Notes under the pieces: model-generated
What the model was told of the DNA's origin: nothing
What the model saw: only the letters and a program-made list of their open reading frames with translations
The model's database searches: none
Position numbers and translations under genes: made by a program
In this document: positions 7,218-15,096 of the stretch, in pieces
How the letters are laid out: the number at the start of each line of letters is the position of its first letter
Position numbering within the stretch: position 1 is the first letter of the stretch
Origin: Bacteroidales bacterium UBA3816
Lineage (GTDB): Bacteria > Bacteroidota > Bacteroidia > Bacteroidales > P3
Assembly (NCBI GenBank): GCA_002368955.1
Contig: DFDY01000166.1
Coordinates: forward strand, 1-20,408
Reading direction: 5' to 3'
Length of the DNA: 20,408 nt

Positions 7218-8663
7218 ATGAAACTATCAGACATAATACAAGGCTTGCCGACCCTGCTGTCGGTCACCCACGATCCCGATGTGCGCGACATCTGTTTCGA
7301 CTCGCGCAAAGTAGGCAAGGGGAGCTGCTTTGTGGCTCAGGTGGGTACCAAGGTGGACGGCCATGACTTCATCGAGGCCACCATCAAGGCTGGTGCCGTG
7401 GCTATTGTTTGCCAACGCCTGCCCCAACATCTGCATGAAGGAGTTGCCTATGTTCTGGTCGAGAATAGCGACTATGCGCTTGGAGTTATGGCCGACTGCT
7501 ACTATGGCCATCCTTCACGCCAGTTGAAACTGGTGGGCATTACCGGCACCAACGGCAAGACCACCACTGTCACTCTCCTCCACCGCCTTTTTCGTGCCCA
7601 TGGTTGCCATGTAGGACTGCTCTCTACCATCGTCAACAAGATAGACGAAACCGAAATCCCCGCCACCCATACCACTCCCGATGCTCTCGAACTCAACCGC
7701 CTGCTGCGCCAAATGGTTGATGCCGGTTGCACCTACGCTTTCATGGAAGTCAGCAGCCATGCAGTCGTACAAAACCGTATCGCGGGGCTCACCTTCTTTG
7801 GAGCCATCTTCAGCAACATCACCCACGACCATCTCGACTTCCACAAGACCATGGCCAACTACATTGCTGCCAAGAAGCAATTCTTTGACAACCTCCCATC
7901 CGGAGCCTTTGCCCTAACCAATATTGACGACCGCAACGGCCTTGTCATGGTGCAAAATACCCGGGCTCTTGTCAAGACATACAGCCTCACTCGCTCGGCC
8001 GACTTCACCTGCCGCGTGGTCGAAGACACCTTCCAAGGCCTGCAGCTCCAGCTTAATGGTCGCGATGTGTGGGCTAGACTTGTCGGGCGGTTCAATGCCT
8101 ACAACCTTACTGCCATCTATGCCGCTGCCGTCCTATGCGGCATTGATTCTGAAGAAGCCCTTCGCCTGCTCAGCAGTCTTCCCGCTGCCGACGGCCGTTT
8201 CCAGTATGTCTCAGGCCGGGGCATCACAGCCATTGTTGACTATGCCCATACCCCCGATGCCTTGCAGAATGTCCTCTCCACCATCAACGAAATTCGCGAG
8301 CCCCGCCAGATGCTCTTTACCGTCGTCGGATGTGGCGGCGACCGCGATACCACTAAACGGCCCGAAATGGCCCATATAGCCCTCACTATGAGTGACCGTC
8401 TGATACTCACTTCCGACAACCCCCGCACAGAAGACCCCGAGAAAATTCTCGACGACATGGAGGCCGGACTCACCTACGAAGAGAAAGGTCTGGTGGTTAG
8501 GATTACCGACCGCCGCTCCGCCATCAAAACCGCCGTTATGATGGCCCGTGAGGGCGACATCATTCTTGTGGCAGGCAAAGGCCATGAGAAATACCAGGAC
8601 ATCAATGGTGTCAAACATCACTTTGACGATGTCCAAGAACTACAGAAACTATTGGAGGAATAA
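7218..8663 (+). CDS. murE: UDP-MurNAc-tripeptide synthetase MurE (meso-diaminopimelate adding)
   Basis: Encodes a 481-residue cytoplasmic ATP-dependent ligase that adds the third residue to UDP-MurNAc-L-Ala-D-Glu. Three Mur-ligase domains are intact: N-terminal UDP-binding, a central ATPase with the P-loop GITGTNGKTT (107-116, Lys114), and a C-terminal domain. MEVSSH and the AAKKQFF segment (which holds the normally carbamylated lysine) are present. The DNPR motif (400-403) is the established marker for meso-diaminopimelate rather than L-lysine. It starts 16 nt after ftsI. Normal length, no anomalies. Confidence 0.97.
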   Translation: MKLSDIIQGLPTLLSVTHDPDVRDICFDSRKVGKGSCFVAQVGTKVDGHDFIEATIKAGAVAIVCQRLPQHLHEGVAYVLVENSDYALGVMADCYYGHPSRQLKLVGITGTNGKTTTVTLLHRLFRAHGCHVGLLSTIVNKIDETEIPATHTTPDALELNRLLRQMVDAGCTYAFMEVSSHAVVQNRIAGLTFFGAIFSNITHDHLDFHKTMANYIAAKKQFFDNLPSGAFALTNIDDRNGLVMVQNTRALVKTYSLTRSADFTCRVVEDTFQGLQLQLNGRDVWARLVGRFNAYNLTAIYAAAVLCGIDSEEALRLLSSLPAADGRFQYVSGRGITAIVDYAHTPDALQNVLSTINEIREPRQMLFTVVGCGGDRDTTKRPEMAHIALTMSDRLILTSDNPRTEDPEKILDDMEAGLTYEEKGLVVRITDRRSAIKTAVMMAREGDIILVAGKGHEKYQDINGVKHHFDDVQELQKLLEE

Positions 8664-8688
8664 TACAATAAAGAATTAGAATAGCATT

Positions 8689-9861
8689 ATGTTATATTAT
8701 CTGTTTGATTGGTTAGACAAGGCATTTGACTTCCCCGGAGCGGGCGTGTTTCAGTACATTAGCTTTCGCGCCGCCATGTCGGCTATAACCTCCCTGCTCA
8801 TCATGCTCACCTTTGGCCAACGTTTCATACGTTTTATACGCCGCAAATCTATCGGGGAGATAGTACGTAATCTGGGGCTTGAAGGCCAGAAAGAAAAGGA
8901 GGGAACCCCCACCATGGGAGGCCTTCTCATCCTCTCGGCCATTATCATACCCACATTGCTCTTTGCCAAACTAGACAACATCTACGTCATCATCATGCTT
9001 GTCACCACCCTCTGGCTCGGCCTCATCGGCTTCATTGACGACTATATCAAAGTCTTCAAGAAAGACAAGCAAGGTCTTCCGGGCAAATTCAAAGTCTTCG
9101 GTCAGGTGGCCTTAGGTCTGGCGGTAGGCCTCCTACTATCTTTCCACCCAGCCATTGCCTCCACCAAAACCACCATCCCTTTCGTCAAAGGCAATGAGTT
9201 CGACTATGCCTGGCTTATCAGCTGGATGGGTGACTGGACTCAGAACTGGGTCTGGGTGGTCTATGTTCTGGTAGCCATCCTCGTTGTCACGGCTGTCTCT
9301 AATGCCTGCAACCTCACCGACGGCATTGACGGCCTTGCCACCAGCACCGCAGGCATCATTGGTGGAGCCCTGGCCATCCTTGCATGGCTCACTGGCAACA
9401 TCATCATGGCCAATTACCTCAACATTGTCTACCTCACCAACATTGGCGAACTCACCGTTTTCATCACCGCCTTTGTGGGCGCCACACTAGGCTTCCTCTG
9501 GTTTAACACCTATCCGGCCGAAATCTTCATGGGCGACACCGGCTCTCTCGCACTGGGCGGCATCATCGCTGTCTTCGCCCTGCTCATCCGTAAAGAACTG
9601 CTTCTTCCCGTCCTTTGTGGCATCTATGTCATTGAAGACTTCTCGGTCATCTGGCAGACTTGGGGCTGCAAACGTTACCGTCGCAAGCACCACCTGCCCA
9701 TCGGCCAGCCTGTTCCCGTCGAGGAGCGGCCCTTCCTCATGACCCCCATCCACCACCACTATCAGAAGAAAGGCATCCCCGAGCCTAAGATAGTTCAGCG
9801 CTTTGCCATCATTGGCATCCTCCTTGCCATCGTGAGCATCGTAACACTCAAACTCCGATAA
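8689..9861 (+). CDS. mraY: Phospho-MurNAc-pentapeptide translocase MraY
   Basis: Encodes a 390-residue polytopic inner-membrane enzyme that transfers phospho-MurNAc-pentapeptide to undecaprenyl phosphate, giving lipid I. About ten hydrophobic segments are visible. Catalytic landmarks are intact: Asp117-Asp118 (FIDDYIK), the NLTDGIDGL block (208-216), Asp283 in FMGDTGS, and the His triad 355-357 in PIHHHYQKKG. The N-terminus (MLYYLFDWLDKAF) is typical of Bacteroidales MraY. It follows murE by 25 nt. It is followed not by a complete murD but by a 195-nt repeat-rich spacer. Confidence 0.97.
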   Translation: MLYYLFDWLDKAFDFPGAGVFQYISFRAAMSAITSLLIMLTFGQRFIRFIRRKSIGEIVRNLGLEGQKEKEGTPTMGGLLILSAIIIPTLLFAKLDNIYVIIMLVTTLWLGLIGFIDDYIKVFKKDKQGLPGKFKVFGQVALGLAVGLLLSFHPAIASTKTTIPFVKGNEFDYAWLISWMGDWTQNWVWVVYVLVAILVVTAVSNACNLTDGIDGLATSTAGIIGGALAILAWLTGNIIMANYLNIVYLTNIGELTVFITAFVGATLGFLWFNTYPAEIFMGDTGSLALGGIIAVFALLIRKELLLPVLCGIYVIEDFSVIWQTWGCKRYRRKHHLPIGQPVPVEERPFLMTPIHHHYQKKGIPEPKIVQRFAIIGILLAIVSIVTLKLR

Positions 9862-9881
9862 GCCCCCCCCTACTGACAAAT

Positions 9882-10024
9882 AAGTAAGCACAACCCCTAT
9901 TATAAGTAAGCACACAAACAAGTAAGCACACCCCTATAAGTAAGTACACACAACAAGTACCCGTCCCGTCAAAAACATCAAAGCACACACCCCAACAAGC
10001 ACACACGCCCCGTCAAAAAACATC
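9882..10024 (+). repeat. C/A-rich spacer with two families of short direct repeats
   Basis: The spacer between mraY and the murD remnant is almost devoid of G on the plus strand apart from its repeats. AAGTAAGCACA occurs at 9882, 9904 and 9920, with a one-base variant (AAGTAAGTACA) at 9938. A second repeat, CCCGTCAAAAACATC, occurs at 9965-9979 and again with one extra A at 10009-10024. CCCCTAT also recurs between copies. I see no promoter, terminator or reading frame here. The spacer lies where the first two thirds of murD would be expected. Confidence 0.85.
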
Positions 10025-10056
10025 CAACACACACCAAAAACAAATACATCTGACAA

Positions 10057-10596
10057 ATGAGCATAGAACTACTAGCAACCCAAGGCCGTGACCGCATACA
10101 CGGAGGACTGGCAGCCATCGACTCCTCCAAACTGCGCCAGATGCGCGACGACTCTCTGCGCAGCTGTTTCAAGCGCCTAGAAGAAACTAACTACCGCATG
10201 GAATACGTCGCCCGCATCCATGAAAAAGAATTCATTAACGATGCTGCCGCACGCACCGTCAACGCCACCTGGTACGCCCTCGAAAACACCGAAGGCAGCA
10301 TCATCTGGATAGCCTTTGGCGGCGACAACGAGGCCGACTATTCCCGCCTCCACTCCATTGCCCTGCGCAAGGTGCGCATGCTTATATGCGTTGGCAGCGA
10401 CAATCACAACCTTCACCAAGCCTTCCAAGATGCCATCTCCGACATACGTGATGTCGAAAGCATCGGGGCCGCCGTCCATTGCGCCTGCTACAGCATGTTG
10501 GAAAACGCCAAAGTACTCTTTTCTCCCGCTACCCGATACGGCCTCTCCGACGAGACGGCAGGCCGCATCTTCCGCCACGAAGTCAACGAACTTTAA
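10057..10596 (+). CDS. Truncated MurD: C-terminal Mur-ligase domain only, probably not catalytic
   Basis: A 179-residue protein in the murD slot. Residues 1-40 resemble the last segment of the MurD central domain (IELLATQGRDRIHGGLAA matches the family stretch ending GxHNxxNxxAA, with the HN lost). Residues 41-179 follow the C-terminal domain: RMEYVARIHEKEFIND, VNATWYALEN, IIWIAFGGD, DYSRL, LICVGSDN, LFSPAT. The N-terminal UDP-binding domain and the P-loop ATPase domain are missing. Substrate-contact motifs are eroded: family NDSKATN reads NDAAART, the Lys after GGD is absent, and the SPxCASxDxF block reads SPATRYGLSD. It cannot ligate alone. The frame is nonetheless open, codon use matches neighbours, and ftsW starts 8 nt later, so it may be expressed. 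It is either a decaying remnant or a domain kept for another role. Homology is confident, function unknown. Confidence 0.82.
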   Translation: MSIELLATQGRDRIHGGLAAIDSSKLRQMRDDSLRSCFKRLEETNYRMEYVARIHEKEFINDAAARTVNATWYALENTEGSIIWIAFGGDNEADYSRLHSIALRKVRMLICVGSDNHNLHQAFQDAISDIRDVESIGAAVHCACYSMLENAKVLFSPATRYGLSDETAGRIFRHEVNEL

Positions 10597-10604
10597 CATT
10601 TTTG

Positions 10605-11813
10605 ATGAAGCGTAAACTAAATATACTGGCCGGAGACACGGCACTATGGGTAATATTCATCCTGCTGAGTGTTATCTCGTTGATAGCAGTCTATAGCACT
10701 ATCGGCTATACTGCCAACGACTCCAACACCACCCCCATGGCCTGGTTCTTCAAGCATCTGGCATTTGTTGCCATTAGTTTTGCCATCATAATTCTTTTAT
10801 CGCGCGTCAATTACCGTATCTTTGCCAAGCTGTCGGTATTGGGATATGTCCTTGCGATAATATTGCTGGTGACAGTGTTGCTGCTTAAAGATGAACGTTG
10901 GCTGAGAATTCCTGGCATGATGTCCTTTCAGCCATCTGAATTTGCCAAAGTGGTGCTCATGGTTTTTCTTGCACGGAACATTGCTGTGAACCGTGACAAG
11001 TTGGACGACAACAACCTGTTTTGGATGCTGCTAGGTTCGATAGTGCTGATATGTGGCCTAATTGTGGTGGAAAACTTGAGCACAGCCGTGCTGATATTTG
11101 TAGCCAGCTATCTCCTTCTCTTTTTTGGGAAGGTCCATCGACAAATGTGGCTACGCGGGCTGCTGGCCTTTGTTGTCTTGGCTGCCATAGGGATGACGGT
11201 CATATACCTTTTTGGCGACAAGATTGACCTTTTCCGTACCTCTACTTGGGACCATCGTCTTGAGGCTTGGCTCCATCCCAACCCCGACGAGTTGAACCAG
11301 GAGAATATGGCTCGCATGGCTGTGGCACGAGGAGGATTCACCGGCAACGGCATTGGCACCACTATCCATGGCCGCTTGATGACCCAGGCCCATAACGACT
11401 TCATCTTTGCCATCATCATCGAGGAGGTAGGCACTTTGGCTGCCATCTTTATATTCCTTCTGTATGCCCTTTTCTATTTTCGCTGCATCCGCATAGCCAA
11501 TGGTTGCAAAGGCCTTTTCGGAAGCCTATCGGTGGCGGGCATCGGCACCGTCATTTTCCTGCAGGCCATAATCCATATGTCGGTGGCAGTGGGAGTGTTG
11601 CCAGTGACGGGCCAGACGTTGCCGTTCATCAGTTATGGCGGTTCGTCCTATGTGTTTTTGGCTGCAGGTGTAGCCATCATCCAGTCCGTGGCCATCGACA
11701 ATAAGAAACAGCGGCTGCAGGCACAGCTGCAATCCAATGAGGAAAACCCGAGCGAAGAAGTATCTTCTTCGCCATCAAACGAAATGTTGAACCAAGAAAA
11801 CAATACGATATGA
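10605..11813 (+). CDS. ftsW: Septal peptidoglycan glycosyltransferase FtsW (SEDS family)
   Basis: Encodes a 402-residue multi-pass SEDS polymerase that makes septal glycan strands from lipid II with FtsI. I start it at ATG 10605 (MKRKLNILAGD), not at upstream in-frame codons, because the added N-terminus would be arginine-rich, non-homologous and buried in the preceding gene. About ten membrane segments are visible. Conserved blocks are the ARGGFTGNGIGTT loop, NDFIFAIIIEE with Asp265 as the predicted catalytic residue, and GQTLPFISYGGSS near the end. The cytoplasmic tail (about 30 residues, Ser/Glu/Asn-rich) has no recognised motif. Its stop overlaps the murG start by 4 nt (ATGA). Confidence 0.95.
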   Translation: MKRKLNILAGDTALWVIFILLSVISLIAVYSTIGYTANDSNTTPMAWFFKHLAFVAISFAIIILLSRVNYRIFAKLSVLGYVLAIILLVTVLLLKDERWLRIPGMMSFQPSEFAKVVLMVFLARNIAVNRDKLDDNNLFWMLLGSIVLICGLIVVENLSTAVLIFVASYLLLFFGKVHRQMWLRGLLAFVVLAAIGMTVIYLFGDKIDLFRTSTWDHRLEAWLHPNPDELNQENMARMAVARGGFTGNGIGTTIHGRLMTQAHNDFIFAIIIEEVGTLAAIFIFLLYALFYFRCIRIANGCKGLFGSLSVAGIGTVIFLQAIIHMSVAVGVLPVTGQTLPFISYGGSSYVFLAAGVAIIQSVAIDNKKQRLQAQLQSNEENPSEEVSSSPSNEMLNQENNTI

Positions 11814-12919
11814 AAGCAATCATCAGTGGAGGTGGCAGCGGAGGCCATATTTTCCCTGCCGTGGCAATTGCCAATGCCATCATGGCCCGTCATCCCGAGG
11901 CTCAGATTCTTTTTGTGGGTGCCGAGGGGCGCATGGAGATGGAGAAGGTGCCTGCCGCAGGCTACGAAATCAAGGGACTGCCCATTGCGGGTTTGCAGCG
12001 GCAGCTGACCCTCTCCAACCTCATCAAGAACCTGCAATTGCCTTTCAAGGTGGTGCGCAGTCAGCGTATGGTGCGCAGCATTATTCGTGATTTTGACCCC
12101 GATATTGTGGTGGGTGTGGGCGGTTTTGCCAGTGAACCCACGCTGAAGGTGGCTGCTCGCATGGGATACACCACTTTGCTTCAGGAACAGAACTCCTATG
12201 CCGGTCTCACCAACAAGACCCTGGCTCGCTCGGCTGCTGTCATCTGTGTAGCATACGACGGTATGGAGCGATTCTTTCCCAAAGAGAAGATAGTCTATAC
12301 GGGCAATCCTGTGCGTGCCGATATTGAACAGATGAAATGCACTCGCGAAGAGGGATGTGCCTATTTCGAGCTTGATGCCGCCAAACCCGTCCTCCTCTCA
12401 GTGGGGGGAAGCTTGGGTGCCCGCAGCATTAACCAGATGATTCTGAACAATCTTGAATTCTTTAATAATAACGACATCCAAATTGTTTGGCAAACTGGCA
12501 AGTGGATGTTTGCAGAGGCTTCGGAGGCCGTAAAGAAGGCGGGACTTGGGCAGTGGATTAAAGTGCACCAGTTTATCAGCCGGATGGACTTGGCCTATGC
12601 GGCTGCCGATGTGGTGATTTCACGTGCCGGTGCCATTGCCATATCGGAATTGTGTCTGGTTGGCAAACCGGTCGTCCTGATTCCCTCACCTAATGTTGCC
12701 GAAGATCATCAGACCAAGAATGCCATGGCCTTGGTGAACAAGGGGGCTGCGTTAATAGTCCGCGATGCTGACTGTGGTACTATGGGCTTGCCCAACGCCC
12801 TAGAACTTCTGAAGGATAAAGGCCGCTGTGAACAAATGAGCCAAGCTATACATGCCATGGCTGCACCTCGGGCGGCTGACAAAATTGTTGACGAAATAGA
12901 CAGGTTAATCAAGAAATAA
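11810..12919 (+). CDS. murG: UDP-GlcNAc:lipid I N-acetylglucosaminyltransferase MurG
   Basis: Encodes a 369-residue membrane-associated GT28 enzyme that adds GlcNAc to lipid I to make lipid II. Two Rossmann-like halves are visible. The N-terminal glycine-rich loop is ISGGGSGGHIFPA (residues 5-17), and QEQNSYAGLTNK matches the family EQN block. The second domain has SVGGSLGAR and the nucleotide-sugar region SRAGAIAISEL...GKPVVLIP. Translationally coupled to ftsW by the ATGA overlap. Normal length, no missing motifs. Confidence 0.97.
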   Translation: MKAIISGGGSGGHIFPAVAIANAIMARHPEAQILFVGAEGRMEMEKVPAAGYEIKGLPIAGLQRQLTLSNLIKNLQLPFKVVRSQRMVRSIIRDFDPDIVVGVGGFASEPTLKVAARMGYTTLLQEQNSYAGLTNKTLARSAAVICVAYDGMERFFPKEKIVYTGNPVRADIEQMKCTREEGCAYFELDAAKPVLLSVGGSLGARSINQMILNNLEFFNNNDIQIVWQTGKWMFAEASEAVKKAGLGQWIKVHQFISRMDLAYAAADVVISRAGAIAISELCLVGKPVVLIPSPNVAEDHQTKNAMALVNKGAALIVRDADCGTMGLPNALELLKDKGRCEQMSQAIHAMAAPRAADKIVDEIDRLIKK

Positions 12920-12925
12920 GGAGGT
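12918..12925 (+). promoter_or_regulatory. Strong Shine-Dalgarno sequence of murC
   Basis: AAGGAGGT lies 4 nt before the murC ATG and overlaps the murG stop codon. It is a full complement to the anti-Shine-Dalgarno end of 16S rRNA. The other starts in this window lack such a site and have A-rich leaders, as is normal for Bacteroidota, so this one stands out. Confidence 0.75.
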
Positions 12926-12929
12926 AGCG

Positions 12930-14321
12930 ATGAATTATTATTTTCTTGGCATAGGTGGCATTGGCATGAGCGCACTTGCACGTTTCTTCCACCAACGTGG
13001 CGACACCGTCAGCGGTTACGACCGAACGGAGACCCCCCTTACCCGCCAATTGGTTGAAGAGGGCATCTCCGTCCATTATGATGACGACCCATCGCTGATA
13101 CCCGACAACATCGACCTGGTTGTATATACCCCAGCTGTTCCAACGGAGACAGCAGAGTTTCAATATCTGAAGCAGAAAGGGTTGCCCATGGAGAAACGTT
13201 CGCAGGTTTTGGGCGAACTTACCCGTGGCAAGAAATGTATCGCCGTGGCAGGCACCCATGGCAAGACCTCCACTTCCAGCATGATTGCCCATATTCTCAG
13301 CCACACTAAACTGGGCTGCAGTGCTTTTTTGGGCGGCATCGCCAAAAATTTCAACTCGAATATGGTGGTGGACAATCAGAGTGAATATGTTGTGGTGGAG
13401 GCAGACGAATACGACCGCTCGTTCCTTCAGCTGCATCCTTTCTGTTCCGTGATCACCGCTACAGACCCCGATCACTTGGACGTCTATGGAACTCACGAGC
13501 ATATGCTTGAGGCTTTCCGTCAATTCGCTGAGCAAACCGAGCCTGGCGGTACGCTCATTTTGAAAGAAGGTATCTCCATGTGCGAAGGCCATGACCACCA
13601 TGACCATCACGGACATCATGAAATGCACCTCGACCATGTGGAGGCCGCCATCCATTCCTATACTGCCCACGGCCTCGAAGCCGACTACTATTCGCAAAAT
13701 GTGAGGAATTATAACGGCAATATTTATTTCGACTTGCGCACCCCCAATGGAGTACTTTTTGATTTGGAGTTGCCCAATACGGCCCTCTATTCGGTCGAGA
13801 ATGCTGTGGCAGCGGCTGCCGCAGTGCTCAGTTTGGGTGTGACAGGCGAAGAGCTGCGCCAAGGCCTCAGCACCTACATGGGCGTGCGCCGCCGTTTCGA
13901 CTATCACATCAAGACAAAGAAGCTGGTCATGATTGACGACTATGCCCACCATCCTCAAGAAATAGAAGCCTGCCTGGAGAGCGTGCGCTATCTCTATCCG
14001 GGCAAACGTCTGGTCGTGATCTTCCAGCCGCACTTGTATTCCCGCACGCGTGATTTTGCTGACGAGTTTGCCCGGGTGCTTTCAACTGTCGACGAACTGA
14101 TAATGATGCCTATTTATCCAGCTCGCGAGCAGCGACTGCCGGGTGTCTCTTCTAGCATGGTCCTGCATAAGGTCAAGGGGCTCTCAAAGTATCTCTGCTC
14201 GGCCGACCAAGTGTTGGAGCTGGTGCCCGCGCTCTATCCCGATGTGGTGGTTACAATGGGTGCCGGCGACATTGACCGTCTGGTGCCTCGTCTAGAAGAA
14301 GTGCTACTCAAAGAGGCCTAA
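12930..14321 (+). CDS. murC: UDP-N-acetylmuramate--L-alanine ligase MurC with His-rich insertion
   Basis: Encodes a 463-residue cytoplasmic ligase that adds L-Ala to UDP-MurNAc, the first peptide step. The N-domain starts with GIGGIGMSALA. The ATPase P-loop is GTHGKTS (108-114, Lys112), VVVEADEYDRSF is present, and the C-domain holds DDYAHHP and IFQPHLYSRT. All core motifs are intact, so the enzyme should be active. Odd feature: residues 221-236 carry nine His in sixteen positions (HDH, HDH, HGH, HEM, HLDH), encoded by a degenerate 9-nt repeat at 13590-13616. I do not know this insertion in standard MurC; it lies in a surface-loop region after the ILKEG strand. It could bind Zn, Ni or Cu ions, or be a neutral expansion. 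Confidence 0.96.
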   Translation: MNYYFLGIGGIGMSALARFFHQRGDTVSGYDRTETPLTRQLVEEGISVHYDDDPSLIPDNIDLVVYTPAVPTETAEFQYLKQKGLPMEKRSQVLGELTRGKKCIAVAGTHGKTSTSSMIAHILSHTKLGCSAFLGGIAKNFNSNMVVDNQSEYVVVEADEYDRSFLQLHPFCSVITATDPDHLDVYGTHEHMLEAFRQFAEQTEPGGTLILKEGISMCEGHDHHDHHGHHEMHLDHVEAAIHSYTAHGLEADYYSQNVRNYNGNIYFDLRTPNGVLFDLELPNTALYSVENAVAAAAAVLSLGVTGEELRQGLSTYMGVRRRFDYHIKTKKLVMIDDYAHHPQEIEACLESVRYLYPGKRLVVIFQPHLYSRTRDFADEFARVLSTVDELIMMPIYPAREQRLPGVSSSMVLHKVKGLSKYLCSADQVLELVPALYPDVVVTMGAGDIDRLVPRLEEVLLKEA

Positions 14322-14345
14322 TTACCATTGTATAGAAATGAATAT

Positions 14346-15083
14346 ATGAAAAAGAAAACCAAAATAATCTCCATCCTCTTGGTCGTCCTTCTGGTCGTGC
14401 TGGTGGTAGTTGCCAATATCTGGCGGCGACAGTCACTGGTACGTGAGGTGCGTGTGGATATTGACTATTGCGGTGGCGACACGCTGGTGACCGACAAAGA
14501 GGTGGCGGACCTGGTCAAAAAGGAAATTCCCACGCTCACCTCGCAGATGTTGCGCGAAGTCGACCTCCGGGCGGTGGAGAAGGCTGCGGCCAAGTCGCCT
14601 TTCCTTCGCCAATGCGAGGCGGGTACGACCATCGGGGGGTCGGTAGTGGTCTTTGCCAAACAGCGTCGCCCCATTGTGCGCGTTTGTTCGCAAAACCAAG
14701 AGTATTATCTCGACGATGAGGGATTCCGCGTTCCTGTGAGCCATACGGGCAGTTGCGATGTCATTGTAGCCAGCGGACATATTCCCTATAATGGACAGGG
14801 GTTGAAAGATGTCTGGACGCTGGCCCTTTTCTTTGACCAGCATCAAGATGTGGCACCACTTTTCGACCAAATCTATCGCGAAAATTCGGGCGATCTTTAT
14901 GTCACCCCCAAATTGGGCAACCATGTGGTGGAGGTGGGCTCTGTCGAAAATCTGGAGGAAAAATTCCACAACCTTATGGCACTCTATACCCGTGGACTGC
15001 CTCAGGCAGGCTGGGAAACATATAAGAAGGTCAGCGTTAAATATCGCGGACAAGTAGTTTGTACAAAAAGAAATAATAATTAA
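14346..15083 (+). CDS. ftsQ: Cell division protein FtsQ/DivIB
   Basis: Encodes a 245-residue bitopic divisome scaffold placed between murC and ftsA, the standard ftsQ slot. I start it at ATG 14346 (MKKKTKIISILL); the longer frame begins with TTG and lacks support. A short basic N-terminus precedes one transmembrane helix (about 6-27). A POTRA-like region follows (about 33-105, beginning VREVRVDIDYCGGDTLVTDKEV), then the beta domain with YYLDDEGFRVPV. FtsQ recruits the FtsB/FtsL pair and regulates septal synthesis. Identity is low in this family, so the call rests on topology, size and synteny. No ddl gene lies before it. Confidence 0.9.
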   Translation: MKKKTKIISILLVVLLVVLVVVANIWRRQSLVREVRVDIDYCGGDTLVTDKEVADLVKKEIPTLTSQMLREVDLRAVEKAAAKSPFLRQCEAGTTIGGSVVVFAKQRRPIVRVCSQNQEYYLDDEGFRVPVSHTGSCDVIVASGHIPYNGQGLKDVWTLALFFDQHQDVAPLFDQIYRENSGDLYVTPKLGNHVVEVGSVENLEEKFHNLMALYTRGLPQAGWETYKKVSVKYRGQVVCTKRNNN

Positions 15084-15096
15084 ACTCAGATACATC

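Noticed and set aside
10479..10604. Longer ftsW with a 42-residue N-terminal extension
   Set aside because: The extension is an out-of-frame reading of the murD remnant, Arg/Pro-rich and unlike FtsW; ATG 10605 gives the normal N-terminus.
12909..14033. A 374-codon minus-strand frame opposite murC
   Set aside because: No family motifs, and it is fully covered by a clear MurC; a compositional shadow.
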